From Anaerolineae bacterium (lineage in GTDB: Bacteria; Chloroflexota; Anaerolineae; Aggregatilineales; Phototrophicaceae), in NCBI GenBank assembly GCA_020849765.1, contig JADLAY010000027.1:38096-102095 (forward strand): a stretch of 64,000 bases of DNA, written 5' to 3'. The translations under genes and the position numbers were made by a program. Under the pieces are notes generated by a model. The model ran no database searches, was not told the DNA's origin, and saw only the letters and a program-made list of their open reading frames with translations. How positions within the stretch are numbered: position 1 is the stretch's first letter; the number at the start of each line of letters is the position of its first letter. Shown piece by piece: positions 8,813 through 18,610 of the stretch.

Positions 8813-11800
8813 ATGTCTGCAATACCAAACAGCAGCGACCGTGTCAACACGCTCACGGGCACACGGGCCGTTCAGGGCAGCACCAGCCGCCTTGATCACC
8901 GTGTCGCGACGTTCGTGGTGGCGCTTGTGATCCTTGCCAGCGGTCTGCTGGCGATTCTGGCGTTGTTCGCCGCCATGGAGTGGCGCGTCCAGCCGTTCCC
9001 CGGCCTGATGGTGACGCGCGTGCTCGTGGTCGATGGGACGAAGCCGATTGGCTGGGAGTGGCCAGGGTTGGCCGCGGGCATCCAGCGCGGGGATCATCTC
9101 ATCGCCCTGGATGGGCAAACACTTGGCGATGATCCTGACGCGTATCAGCATCTGAATGCGCTGCTGTCCGCGCGCAGCGTCGGCGACGAAATCAATCTGA
9201 CGTTTCTACGCTCGTCGGCCAACCTGGGCGAGCTCGCGCCGGGGATCGTCTGTGACGCGCCGATGGGCGGTTTCGCCTCCTGCAACGCGCGTATCTCGCT
9301 GATCGAATTTCCCGATAACGACATCATTGCTCTGTTCTGGGTGCCGTTCTTCGCCGGCGTGCTGGCGCTCGGCATCAGCGTCATCGTCCTCGTGCTGCGC
9401 CACAAATACACCAGCGGCAGATTGGTCAGCCTGGTGAGCGCGCTGCTGGCGATCTTCTGCGTCGGCCTGTTCGACATCAACACGACCCATCGCTATACCG
9501 AGGTCTGGATCGTTGGTACCGCGCTGCTTGGCGGCGCGGTCGTCAGCCTGAGTCTCGTCTTCCCGGCGCGGCTACCCCGCGTCTATCGCTATCCGATGCT
9601 CCTGCATGCGCCCCTGCTGATCGCACTCGTCCCGGCACTGATCGGCTTGTGGCTCTATCTGTCGCCCACCGATCCGACCAGTGTTTCCGTGGGCAGCCAG
9701 CTCGCCGTAATGGCAGCCCTCAGCGGTGCCGTCGTTTCAACCGTGTTCTGGATACGGCAGCGCCGTCGTGCGGCGACGTCGTTGATGCGCGATCAGGCGA
9801 ACATGGTGCTGACAGGGTTTCTCTTCGCCGTGATTCCGGGCATCATCTGGCTGATCAATTTGATCGCCAGCGCCACGACGGGGAGCCCGCTCATCCCGTT
9901 CAATACGTCGGTCGTTGCGCCCTTCTTTGCGTTGCCCACGTTGAGCATGGCCTATGCCATCTCGCAGGCGCGCCCGGTCGATGCCGACCGCTGGATCAGC
10001 AATGGGATCACCTATACCTTCCTGGCGCTGGGGCTGGTGCTCGGCTATTTCCTGCTCGTGCTCAGTGCGACATTGTTCACCGGGCGCATGGTCGAGGCCA
10101 ACAATCCGTTCATACTTGCCCTGGCCGTCTTCATCGTCGCCCTGATCTTCCTGCCCGTGCGCACGCGGCTGCAAAAGCAGATCGACAAGCTCTATTTCCG
10201 CCAGCGCATCAATTACCAGGATCAGGTTGAGCAGTTCGCGCGCAGCCTGAGCGCGCTTCGTGAATTGCCTGCCATCAGCGCTGAATACCGCACAACCATC
10301 GAACAGACGATTGCGCCGACTCATTTCTTCATCTTCTTGCCGGGGCCGCAGTTCGAGGAGTACATCGCTTTCGGCAAAGTCAGGCCGGATACGGACATTC
10401 GCTTTGCGGCGGATAGCCCGCTGGTCGACCTGCTCCGGCGTCAGGATAGTGTGATCTACCTGGGCGCCAACACGCCCTGGCCAGAGGATTTGATTGCCGA
10501 GCGCGCACGGCTCAATGTGCTCAAGCCGCGCCTGATCGTCGGCTTTCGCGGCAGCAGCCGTTTGAGCGGCTTCGCCATTCTCGGCGGCCCGCTCTCCGGC
10601 GCGAGCGACTACACCTTCGAAGAGCAGCGCTTCGTCGAGAACCTGACCAACCAGATGACGATCGCCGTCGAGCGCGCGCAGGTGGTCGATTCGCTCGAGC
10701 GCCGTGTGCGCGAGCTGGGCATCCTCAGCCGCGTCAGCCAGGCGGTCAACTTCACGGGCGAGTTCGATCAACTGCTTGAGCTGATCGGCACGCAAACCCT
10801 GCGCCTGATCGACGGGACGCACATTTACATCGCGCTCCGTGACGCTGCCTTGAACGAGCTTTACTACGCGTTCGTCCAGGAAGATGGCGAGCGCTACATT
10901 GACAAAGAGAACCGCCGCTGGACGCTCAGCAGCGACGTCGTCAGCGAGGTCGCGCGCACCGGGCAGCCCTTGCAGGTGCCCAGCTTCTCCCGTGCCATGT
11001 CGGAACGGGGCGCGGCGATCCAGCGCGAGGATAAGGCGATTCAGGCGTGGATGGGCGTGCCCTTGATAGCCGGGTCGCGCACGTTGGGTGTGCTCTCTGT
11101 CGGCACGATCGAGACGAACCGGCAGTTCAGCGACGAGCAGATGCGCATGTTGAGCGATATCGGCTCGCTGGCGGCCACCTCGTTCGATAAAGCCCGCCTG
11201 TTTGCGGAGACAAATCTACGCGCGCGCCAGTTGGCCGCCCTCAACGACGTCAGCCGAGTGTTGGTGGCGACCGAGTTGAACCTCGACCTCGATAAGCTGC
11301 TTGAGTTGATCACGTCGAGCGCGACCAAAATCCTCAATGCCGAGGCCGGTTCGCTGCTGCTAACGGTCGACGACGGCAGCGGCGATCTGGAATTCCAGGT
11401 CGATATTGGCAGCCCGGAAAGCGATCTTGTCGGGATGCGCGTGCCCTATGGGCGTGGGCTGGTCGGCCAGGTCGCGCAGTCGGGCCAGGTCATCATCGTC
11501 AACGATGCTGCGTCCGACCCGCGCTGGACGGGCGAACTCGCCGCCGGTGAATTCGTCACGCAGAGTGTGCTGGCCGCGCCGCTGATCACGCAGAAGCGAA
11601 CCATCGGCGTGCTGGAGATCTTGAACCGGCGTGATGGTGTCTTCACCCAGGAAGATGCCGACCTGCTGACGACCTTCGCCGGGCAGGCGGCCGTCGCGAT
11701 TGAGAACGCGCGCTTGTTCCAGATGACCGACCAGCAGTTGAGCGAGCGCTTGACCGAACTGGAGATGCTGGAGCGCATCGACGCCGAGATGAATCGCTCG

Positions 11801-13009
11801 CACTCGCTCGATGCGGTCGCCGAGATCGCGCTGCGTTGGGCGGTCGCCAATACGCAGGCGTCGGCGGGGGTGTTGGGCGTCGTGTCGAGCGACAAGCAGT
11901 TCATGCGCATCGTCGCGCGCGCGGGTTATCTGGATGACGAAGCTCCGGATGGCGCGCAGGGCGATATGTGGCCGCTAACGAACGGCATCGTCAGCCGCAG
12001 CATGCGCACGCGGCGCGCGGAACTGGTCGCCGACGTGCTCATCGACCCGCTCTACATCCCCAGCCGCCGGGATACGCGATCCCAGATCACACTGCCGATG
12101 TTGACGGCCGGTGACGTGATCGCACTCATGATCCTGGAAAGCGCACAGGATGGCGGTCTGCGCCTGGCGCACATGCCGTTCTTACAACGTCTGGCCGAAC
12201 ACGCCAGCATCGCCATCGCCAATGCCCAGTTGTACGAAGAACTGGCGCTCGCCAACCAATCCAAGAGCGAGTTCGTCAGTTTCGTCGCCCACGAATTGAA
12301 GAACCCGCTCACGTCGATCAAAGGCTATGCCGACGTCATCATAAGCGGTGCGGTCGGCGCGTTGAGCGATCAGCAGCGGAATTTCGTCGGCACGATCCGC
12401 TCCAACGCCGAGCGCATGAACACGCTCGTCAGCGACCTGAACGACGTGACCAAGCTGCAGACGAACAATCTGCGCATCGAGCCGGAAGAATTAGCGATTG
12501 CCGACGTCATTGAAGAAACGCTGCGCCCGCTGCAGAAACAGATTGACGACAAAGGCCAGCGCGTTCGTCTGGCGCTGGTGGACAATCTGCCGTTGATCTA
12601 TGCCGATCGCAACCGCATCATACAGGTGCTCACCAACCTGATCAACAACGCGCACAAGTACAGCCCTGAGGACGCGCAGATCACGATCGGGGCCGAAGTC
12701 ACGACGCCACAGCGCACACCACAAGGTAAAGTGAGCAAGCCGATGCTGCACGTCCGTGTGCAGGACGAGGGCATCGGTATGGATGAGGACGACCTCGCCA
12801 AGCTGTTCACGCCCTACTTCCGCAGCGAGAATCCGATCGCGCGCGAGCAGCCTGGCACCGGCCTCGGCCTGACGATCACGCGCGGTATTGTCGAGCGGCA
12901 TGAGGGGCACATCTGGGTCGACAGCACGCTCGGCCAGGGGACAACCTTCCACTTCACCGTGCCGCTGGCAGAGGCGAAAACGCCTGAGCCGGAGGCCGAA
13001 GCGGAATAA
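8813..13009 (+). CDS. Large membrane sensor histidine kinase with PDZ-like, multi-GAF, HisKA and HATPase domains
   Basis: A 1398-residue sensor. Order: one membrane segment (about residues 30-55); a PDZ-like stretch (about 60-135, GLAAGIQRGDHLIALDGQ); a run of hydrophobic segments (about 178-410); a series of GAF or GAF-like domains (about 480-1135) separated by short helices such as QVVDSLERRVRELG; HisKA with phospho-acceptor His1160 in FVAHELKNPLTS; and HATPase with NLINNAHKYSPED, DEGIGMDEDD and GTGLGLTITRGIVERH. Which ligands the GAF domains bind is not evident. No response regulator is adjacent. A TAGAAT -10-like element lies at 8768-8773. The next gene is convergent. Confidence 0.9.
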   Translation: MSAIPNSSDRVNTLTGTRAVQGSTSRLDHRVATFVVALVILASGLLAILALFAAMEWRVQPFPGLMVTRVLVVDGTKPIGWEWPGLAAGIQRGDHLIALDGQTLGDDPDAYQHLNALLSARSVGDEINLTFLRSSANLGELAPGIVCDAPMGGFASCNARISLIEFPDNDIIALFWVPFFAGVLALGISVIVLVLRHKYTSGRLVSLVSALLAIFCVGLFDINTTHRYTEVWIVGTALLGGAVVSLSLVFPARLPRVYRYPMLLHAPLLIALVPALIGLWLYLSPTDPTSVSVGSQLAVMAALSGAVVSTVFWIRQRRRAATSLMRDQANMVLTGFLFAVIPGIIWLINLIASATTGSPLIPFNTSVVAPFFALPTLSMAYAISQARPVDADRWISNGITYTFLALGLVLGYFLLVLSATLFTGRMVEANNPFILALAVFIVALIFLPVRTRLQKQIDKLYFRQRINYQDQVEQFARSLSALRELPAISAEYRTTIEQTIAPTHFFIFLPGPQFEEYIAFGKVRPDTDIRFAADSPLVDLLRRQDSVIYLGANTPWPEDLIAERARLNVLKPRLIVGFRGSSRLSGFAILGGPLSGASDYTFEEQRFVENLTNQMTIAVERAQVVDSLERRVRELGILSRVSQAVNFTGEFDQLLELIGTQTLRLIDGTHIYIALRDAALNELYYAFVQEDGERYIDKENRRWTLSSDVVSEVARTGQPLQVPSFSRAMSERGAAIQREDKAIQAWMGVPLIAGSRTLGVLSVGTIETNRQFSDEQMRMLSDIGSLAATSFDKARLFAETNLRARQLAALNDVSRVLVATELNLDLDKLLELITSSATKILNAEAGSLLLTVDDGSGDLEFQVDIGSPESDLVGMRVPYGRGLVGQVAQSGQVIIVNDAASDPRWTGELAAGEFVTQSVLAAPLITQKRTIGVLEILNRRDGVFTQEDADLLTTFAGQAAVAIENARLFQMTDQQLSERLTELEMLERIDAEMNRSHSLDAVAEIALRWAVANTQASAGVLGVVSSDKQFMRIVARAGYLDDEAPDGAQGDMWPLTNGIVSRSMRTRRAELVADVLIDPLYIPSRRDTRSQITLPMLTAGDVIALMILESAQDGGLRLAHMPFLQRLAEHASIAIANAQLYEELALANQSKSEFVSFVAHELKNPLTSIKGYADVIISGAVGALSDQQRNFVGTIRSNAERMNTLVSDLNDVTKLQTNNLRIEPEELAIADVIEETLRPLQKQIDDKGQRVRLALVDNLPLIYADRNRIIQVLTNLINNAHKYSPEDAQITIGAEVTTPQRTPQGKVSKPMLHVRVQDEGIGMDEDDLAKLFTPYFRSENPIAREQPGTGLGLTITRGIVERHEGHIWVDSTLGQGTTFHFTVPLAEAKTPEPEAEAE

Positions 13010-13040
13010 ACGCCACGGTCGCTCGCCTGTCAGATTCGAT

Positions 13041-13748
13041 TTAGCCGATGCGGATCGCCTGCCCGGTGATCAATTGCGCAGCATCTGAACATAAAAACAG
13101 CACGAGCGGCGCAATTTGCTCCGGCGTGGCGGGCATATCCGTGCGCAGCGGCGTGCCGTCGCTTTCGTCGACGTCGCCGGGGCAGACGGCGTTGACGCGG
13201 ATTTGATGCGGCTTGAGTTCTTGCGCTGCCTGGATCGTCATGCCAATCATACCCGTCTTGCTGGCGGCATAGGCGATGCCTTCCGCGAGCGGATTGGGAT
13301 ACGCGGCGTCCGAGGCAATATTGACGATCACCCCGCCGCCTTCGTCCGCCATCACCCGGCTGAGCAGCTGCGTGCAGAAGAACGCGCCCGTCAGGTTGAT
13401 GTCGAGGATGCGCCGCCAATCCCATTCGTCAAACGTCTGGATACTGCCTCGTTTGAAGACACCCGCCGCATTGACCAGGATGTCGATGCGCCCAAAAGCG
13501 TCGCGCCCGGCTTCGATCATCGCGCTCACCTGAAAGCGGTTGGCGACGTCGGCGTCCCAGGGCAGCGCTCGCCCGCCCGCGTCGATGATCGCTTGCGCCG
13601 TGTCGTCGACGCGATCAGGATTGATGTCGCCGCAGACGACTGCCGCGCCCGCCGCGCCCAGCGCCAGCGCGATGGCGCGTCCAACGCCGCCGCCGGCGCC
13701 GGTCACCAGGGCGGCGTGATTATGAAAGTCAAATTGTGTTTCCGTCAT
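13041..13748 (-). CDS. SDR-family oxidoreductase
   Basis: A 235-residue classical short-chain dehydrogenase/reductase. The N-terminal dinucleotide motif is TGAGGGVGRAIA, the central NNAG equivalent is VNAAG, and the catalytic Tyr-Lys pair sits in YAASKTGMIGMT with a Ser upstream in NIASDAAYPN. The C-terminus ALVLFLCSDAAQLITGQAIRIG is typical. The nearest named relatives would be 3-oxoacyl-ACP reductase/FabG-like or sugar/alcohol dehydrogenases, but the substrate cannot be decided. It lies alone between the convergent sensor kinase and a membrane-protein gene. Confidence 0.9.
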   Translation of the reverse strand: MTETQFDFHNHAALVTGAGGGVGRAIALALGAAGAAVVCGDINPDRVDDTAQAIIDAGGRALPWDADVANRFQVSAMIEAGRDAFGRIDILVNAAGVFKRGSIQTFDEWDWRRILDINLTGAFFCTQLLSRVMADEGGGVIVNIASDAAYPNPLAEGIAYAASKTGMIGMTIQAAQELKPHQIRVNAVCPGDVDESDGTPLRTDMPATPEQIAPLVLFLCSDAAQLITGQAIRIG

Positions 13749-13837
13749 GATCCAATCGTTTCATAGGTCTGGCATGACCAGACGTGGGTTGATTCTATTG
13801 AGCGTGCCGGAGGGGCGTCTCGCAAGCTCAGATGATA

Positions 13838-14248
13838 TCACCAGTCGCGACGCCGGGAGTCACCGTCGTCATCGACGCCCAGGATGCGCTCCAGCACGAT
13901 CCCGATCACGCTGGCGATGATGGCGCCAATGATACCCCAGAGCAGATTGTCGACCTCCAGCCTGCCGCCAATTGTCGGTTCGAGCAGGCGCGAGAAGTAG
14001 GCCGTCAGCATTAACATCGCGCCGTTGACGATCAGCCGGAAGAGGCCGAACGTCAGCAGCGTCAGCGCGCAGGTCATCAGGTTGACGAGCGGCTTGATCA
14101 GCCCGTTGACGATGCCGAAGATCAGCCCGATGCCCAGCAGGATGGGGTAAATATTCTGCCCAACGATGCGAATGCCGGGCAGAAAGCCCGATGCGATCAC
14201 GGCGATGGCGGCGGCATTGATGATGATCCGTAGAACCAGGGTGCCCAT
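13838..14248 (-). CDS. Phage-holin-family (PF04020-type) four-helix membrane protein
   Basis: A 136-residue integral membrane protein with about four hydrophobic helices and glycines at regular places (GIGLIFGIVNGLIKPLVNLMT). It resembles the mycobacterial phage holin superfamily IV/DUF360 proteins that are widespread as chromosomal genes. There is no lysin or phage gene nearby, so lysis is unlikely. The charged tail DDDGDSRRRDW is presumably cytoplasmic. It starts 10 bases after the end of the VWA gene and probably shares its transcript. Confidence 0.7.
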   Translation of the reverse strand: MGTLVLRIIINAAAIAVIASGFLPGIRIVGQNIYPILLGIGLIFGIVNGLIKPLVNLMTCALTLLTFGLFRLIVNGAMLMLTAYFSRLLEPTIGGRLEVDNLLWGIIGAIIASVIGIVLERILGVDDDGDSRRRDW

Positions 14249-14257
14249 AGGCTTGGC

Positions 14258-17158
14258 CTATCTTCTGCGGTCACGGCGGCGTTGGCTGCCGCCGATCAGG
14301 ACGAAAATGACCGCCATCACGCCTGCAATCAAGCCAATGACGCAGGTCAGCGGCAGCAAGTCGGTCGGGATGGGCGGGCTTTGCGTGACCACCTCTTCCA
14401 GTTGCAGCGTCGCCGTGATGCTCGGCGTCACCGAGGGCGCAGCGGCCGTCGTGGCGATGATCGCCGCCGTCTGCGTCGCCTGGATGGCCTGCGTCTGTGC
14501 GGCTTCCGTCGCGCTTGAGCGGGTGGCCGCTGCCAGCGCGGTCTGGCTGGCGAGCGCATTCTCGGTGGCCAGGGCGCGTTGTGTCGCCGCCTGTTCCGTC
14601 GCCGCGGCGCGGGTCGCGGAGGCGGCTGCCGTCTGGGTGAACTGCAAGGCGAGCGTTGCCGCGGCGGCTTCGGTAGCCGCCTGTTCGGTGGCGAGCGCAT
14701 TCTGCGTCGCGGCTTGCTCGGTCGCTAAGGCTTGCTGTGTGGCCGCAGCGGCAGTTTGAGCTGCCTGCGCATCGAGTGCGGCCTGTGTCTGCGCCGCCTG
14801 GGTGGACGCGGCGGCCGTCTGCGTCGCGATCGCCTGATCGGTGGCGGCGGCCAGGGTCTCCAGCGCGCTCAGCGTCGCCGCAAGCTCGGTCGAGCGCGAC
14901 TGCTCCGTCGCCATGAAGGCCGTCTGCGTCGCCATCGCATTCAGCGTCGCTTGAGCGTCGACCGTTGCCGCCGCACGCGTGGCAGAAGCCGCCGCCTGCG
15001 TCGCGGCATTGACGGTCTGAGTCGCGCCGATATCCTGCGTCGCCTGCGCATCCGCCGTTTGCCGCAGCGCGACGACCTGCGCGATCGTCGTCTGCGTCGC
15101 CTGCAGGTTGGCGACCTGCGTTTGTTCGACGGCCTGCGTTTGCAGCGCTTGAGCGGTCGCGGCTTCGGCGGTTGCAGTGGCTGCATTGGCCGTCGCTTGC
15201 GTCTGAGCGTCAGCCGTCGCTGCCGCGGCGACCTGGATGGCAGTCGCTTCGGCCTGCTGAGTAATGACGGCGGCCTGGGTCGCGGTCGCCTGCACCTGGG
15301 CCGTGACCGCGGCAGCCGTGCTCTCGTTGACGGCGGCGGCGGTGGCCTGCGCAGACTCCTGTGTCGCCTGAATCTCGGCTTCGGACGTGGCGGCGCTCTC
15401 GGTCGCGGCGGCATTGGCCGCCTCGAAGGTCGAGCGGAAGTCGGCGGTCGCTTGTGCATCCGCCGTCGCGTTCGTGATCACCTGGGCGTCGGTGGCGCGC
15501 GCATCCGCCGTGCCGATGGCGGCGACCTGCACCGCCGTGCTCTGCGCATTGATGGTGGCCTGCGCACCCGCACCCGGCACACCGGTGGCCGCTGTCCCGG
15601 TCAGGGCCGGGAGGATGGCGTCGCCTTCGCCCGGCGTCGTGCCGAGGGGCGGCGTGGTCGGCGTCGGCGTATTGGTTGGGACGAGGGCGGTCAACGTCAG
15701 CCCGATCGCTTCGTCGACCGTAAAGGCGATATCCTGACGTGAGGTGATGCCCGCTGCGTTTTCGGCGATGACGCTGAGGATGTGCCCGCCGCCGTTCAGT
15801 TGGAAGACGTCGAGCGGCGCCTCATAGGGCGGGCTGAGTCGCTGCCCATAATCCGCTTCGTCGAGCAGGAAATTGACGCGGATGACGGGCGTCTGGCTCT
15901 CATACGTGACATTGACGGTGCGGCTCTCGCGCAGGGTCTCGCCCGGCTGCAGGTTGGTGATGGTGGCAATCGGCGGCAGCGCGGCGATCTCGACCGTGAA
16001 GCGCGCCTCGCCAACATCGCCGGTTTCGTCGGTCGCACGTACGGTGTAGGCGCGTGGCCCCGGCGCGAGTGTTTGCGGGTCGATGGTCACCTCATAGGGC
16101 GAAGTGAATTCGGCCAGCGGGGAGGCGCCATCGCCCGAATCGACGGTGACTTGCGTTAGTTCGTCATCCGCCAGCACGTCGACCGTGAAACTGACGGGCG
16201 CCGTGATCAGACGGTTGGGCACGTCGAGGACGCGCACAATCGGCACCAGGATCGGTGCGCGGAAGATCTCTTCGGCTGCCGCACCGCCGATGGCCGTCTC
16301 CGCCTGCAAGCGGAGCAGGTATTCCTGCCCGTCGCCCGGGACGCTCGCTTCCAGGGTCAGAATGTACTGGCTGCGAAAGAGCGCCGACAGATCGGTGTAA
16401 ATCTGATCGAGCTGGTCGGGACTGGGCGACTCGAAGAAGAGCGCGTTTGTCCCGCCGGAGAGTTCGGCCAGGTAGGTGCGGTCTGCTCCGAAGCCGAGGC
16501 CGATGGTATACACGGGAACGTCGTTCGGACCCGCTTCCAGGATGGCGTCTTCGCGCGTCACTTCGCTGCGTCCGCCATACTCTGCGCCGTCGCTGAGCAG
16601 AATGACCGCCCGCCGCGGGATCGGCGAATTGGCCGCCAAACGAACCGCCTCATAAGCGCCTTGATAGAGCGCTGTTTGACCTGCAGGGGTCAAGCTGGCA
16701 ATGGCACGGCTGAGGCGGTCACGGTCGGTCGTAAATTCCTGAACGACGGTGGTCGTGGTGCCGAAGGTGACGATGGCGACTTCATCGTTCGGGCGCAAGC
16801 TATCGACAAACAGTTGGGCAGCGGCCCTGGCGCGCTCGATCGGGGTTCCATCCATGCTGAAGCTGGTATCGATGGCGAGCACGGTCGCCAGCGGAAGGTT
16901 GTCATCGGTCACGTTTTCGACATCCTGGACGGTCACCAGCCCGGCCAGATCGCCTTTGATGGCGAAGTTTTCGCGGACGAGACCGCGCACCGGCTGGCCC
17001 TGGGCATCATACACGTTGGCTGTAACGATCAGCTTGGGGAAGCTGCTCGTTCGCACGCTGCTGATTTCCATCGTCATCAGTTCGCTGCCCTGACCCGCGA
17101 TCCAGGCGACAGGCACGGCGAGCACGAACAGGACGAGGAGAACAAGGACTTTGCGCAC
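14258..17158 (-). CDS. Secreted VWA-domain protein with a very long Ala/Thr/Gln-rich region and C-terminal membrane anchor
   Basis: A 966-residue protein. The signal peptide is MRKVLVLLVLFVLAVPVAWIA; a von Willebrand A domain follows at about 90-270 with the MIDAS motif AIDTSFSMDG (DxSxS) and LLSDGAEYGG. Two Ig/cadherin-like stretches follow (about 290-490), then a Thr/Pro linker. About 370 residues (roughly 530-905) are composed almost only of Ala, Thr, Gln and Glu. The end is a transmembrane helix (CVIGLIAGVMAVIFVLIG) and a basic tail, so the protein is probably displayed on the cell surface. VWA domains bind metal-dependent protein partners; the partner is unknown. The gene resembles the Chloroflexota type of VWA exoprotein. 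Confidence 0.85.
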   Translation of the reverse strand: MRKVLVLLVLFVLAVPVAWIAGQGSELMTMEISSVRTSSFPKLIVTANVYDAQGQPVRGLVRENFAIKGDLAGLVTVQDVENVTDDNLPLATVLAIDTSFSMDGTPIERARAAAQLFVDSLRPNDEVAIVTFGTTTTVVQEFTTDRDRLSRAIASLTPAGQTALYQGAYEAVRLAANSPIPRRAVILLSDGAEYGGRSEVTREDAILEAGPNDVPVYTIGLGFGADRTYLAELSGGTNALFFESPSPDQLDQIYTDLSALFRSQYILTLEASVPGDGQEYLLRLQAETAIGGAAAEEIFRAPILVPIVRVLDVPNRLITAPVSFTVDVLADDELTQVTVDSGDGASPLAEFTSPYEVTIDPQTLAPGPRAYTVRATDETGDVGEARFTVEIAALPPIATITNLQPGETLRESRTVNVTYESQTPVIRVNFLLDEADYGQRLSPPYEAPLDVFQLNGGGHILSVIAENAAGITSRQDIAFTVDEAIGLTLTALVPTNTPTPTTPPLGTTPGEGDAILPALTGTAATGVPGAGAQATINAQSTAVQVAAIGTADARATDAQVITNATADAQATADFRSTFEAANAAATESAATSEAEIQATQESAQATAAAVNESTAAAVTAQVQATATQAAVITQQAEATAIQVAAAATADAQTQATANAATATAEAATAQALQTQAVEQTQVANLQATQTTIAQVVALRQTADAQATQDIGATQTVNAATQAAASATRAAATVDAQATLNAMATQTAFMATEQSRSTELAATLSALETLAAATDQAIATQTAAASTQAAQTQAALDAQAAQTAAAATQQALATEQAATQNALATEQAATEAAAATLALQFTQTAAASATRAAATEQAATQRALATENALASQTALAAATRSSATEAAQTQAIQATQTAAIIATTAAAPSVTPSITATLQLEEVVTQSPPIPTDLLPLTCVIGLIAGVMAVIFVLIGGSQRRRDRRR
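14440..15570. repeat. Low-complexity Ala/Thr/Gln coding repeat inside the VWA gene
   Basis: About 1.1 kb of degenerate short repeats reading (on the minus strand) as variants of ATQ, ATA, AAAT and TEQAATQ units. The units are irregular, so this is a protein low-complexity or coiled-coil-prone segment rather than a DNA tandem array with exact copies. Confidence 0.75.
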
Positions 17159-17339
17159 GTGATGATCCTTCAGTCAGATAGGGACGCCAGCGCTGACGGG
17201 CACCCGAAGCGCGTTATGACGTACTCAAGCGCTCTGATCTTAGCCGGAATCGACCATCGTGCAAGCAAAGATCAGTTAAATCTCAAGGGTATCGTCGGGT
17301 ATGAGTAGGGTAGGCGATGGTCATCGCATCAGGCGAGGC

Positions 17340-17852
17340 TTATTCGGCGTAACCGAGTTCGGCCAACGTGCGCGCGACGGCTTCCGCGACCGTGTTATCG
17401 CCGTCGAAGCGTTTCTCCAGGTCGTTGCGCAAGGCCAGCAGTGAGGGAATGGCGCGCTTATCGCCGAGCTGATTGAGCGCCAGGATGCCGCTGCGCCGGA
17501 TGTGCACGTCGTCAGAGCGCAGCGCATTGATCAGGACGTGGAAGTAATCTTCGCCCAGGCAGGTCAGCGCGAATGCTGCCCAGATGACGACCTGGCGATT
17601 ATCGTGGAGCAGCAGTTTCTCAAGATAGGGCAGCGCGCGTCGGTCGCCGATTTTGCCGAGCGCGTTGGCCGCCGCGCCGCGCACGCCGACATTTTCGTCT
17701 TCAAGCAGGGCGATCAAGGGCTCGACTGCCTGCTCGCTGCCTGCCTGGCCGAGCAAGTAAGCCATGAACTGGCGGATCTGCATATCGGGCGACTGCAGAA
17801 GTGCAATCGCGCCTTCGATGTCAGGCTCGGTTGAAGATTGATCGGGAAACAT
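17340..17852 (-). CDS. HEAT-repeat protein
   Basis: A 170-residue protein made of consecutive HEAT repeats: IRQFMAYLLGQAG, VRGAAANALGKIGD, VVIWAAFALTCLGED, IRRSGILALNQLGD and a last partial repeat. Such scaffolds bind proteins or bear phycobilin lyase-like folds; no catalytic residues are visible. It lies upstream of the VWA gene in the same direction, with 181 bases between them that show no other gene. Confidence 0.8.
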   Translation of the reverse strand: MFPDQSSTEPDIEGAIALLQSPDMQIRQFMAYLLGQAGSEQAVEPLIALLEDENVGVRGAAANALGKIGDRRALPYLEKLLLHDNRQVVIWAAFALTCLGEDYFHVLINALRSDDVHIRRSGILALNQLGDKRAIPSLLALRNDLEKRFDGDNTVAEAVARTLAELGYAE

Positions 17853-18014
17853 GGGCGACCTGCTGGGTTCGACGTGCTCTCTTACGCTATTGTACCTCTG
17901 CCTGTCATAAATCAGGCGAAAGTATTTGCAGGTGCGAAGGTCGTGGGTACGAGCTTCGCTTCGTGAGCCTGGCCGGGGCGACAGTCAGTCTGCCGCCCCA
18001 AGTCATTCGTGGTG

Positions 18015-18599
18015 CTACTGCGGCGCCTGGCCGATGCGGCGCCACTCGTCGAACGCGATGTCTGTGCTGAAGACCGTGTTGCCCTCGGCGTCGAGCACGC
18101 GCACGCCGTTAATGTCCAGCGGCTTGCCATCGCGATAGAGCGGCACGACGAGCTGCCATTCGATGTCCGGCGCGACTTCGTAGGTGGTTGGGTTGTCGGC
18201 TTCGGTCGCGCCGACGATTTCGAGTTCGGCCCGGCGCGGGTCGAGCGCGAAGAAGCTGGCCGACTCATTGCCCAGCAGTTCGACCTTCCAGTCGCCGCCC
18301 TGCTGCGCGAAGACGTTCGGCGCATAACCCTGGACGATGCGCGCATCGCTCAGTTCGGCCCGCTCGACATCGCCAGCCGCATTCGACTCTAGATGAATGG
18401 TCAGAATGGCGATCTCGCGCCCGTCCGCCGGTGTCGGCACCGTGAAGCCGGCTTCTGCCGGGATCATCGTCGGCGGAATGACGACACGCCCGCCGGTCAC
18501 CTGACGAATAGTGTCGATGTTGCCGGTCACGATCAGGCCCAACACGATCAGGATCAGGATCACGAGGATCAGGACTACCAGCCAAAGAATGCGTCTCAT
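18015..18599 (-). CDS. Hypothetical membrane-anchored protein
   Basis: I do not recognise a family. The 194-residue product has an N-terminal membrane helix (RRILWLVVLILVILILIVLGLIV) followed by about 165 polar residues of likely beta-rich extracellular domain, resembling a FxLYD or DUF-type immunoglobulin-like module (LLGNESASFFALDPRRAELEIVG). The start at 18599 is chosen because GAGGAGG lies six bases ahead; the frame is open from 18623. It begins 11 bases after the stop of the metallopeptidase-like lipoprotein gene, so the two are probably co-expressed on the cell surface. Confidence 0.65.
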   Translation of the reverse strand: MRRILWLVVLILVILILIVLGLIVTGNIDTIRQVTGGRVVIPPTMIPAEAGFTVPTPADGREIAILTIHLESNAAGDVERAELSDARIVQGYAPNVFAQQGGDWKVELLGNESASFFALDPRRAELEIVGATEADNPTTYEVAPDIEWQLVVPLYRDGKPLDINGVRVLDAEGNTVFSTDIAFDEWRRIGQAPQ

Positions 18600-18610
18600 G
18601 ATCATCCTCC

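Noticed and set aside
13838..14248. Holin-like protein as a prophage marker
   Set aside because: No other phage gene nearby, and the family is common on chromosomes.
14440..15570. Repeat region considered as CRISPR or minisatellite
   Set aside because: Units are irregular and in frame; it is low-complexity protein coding.
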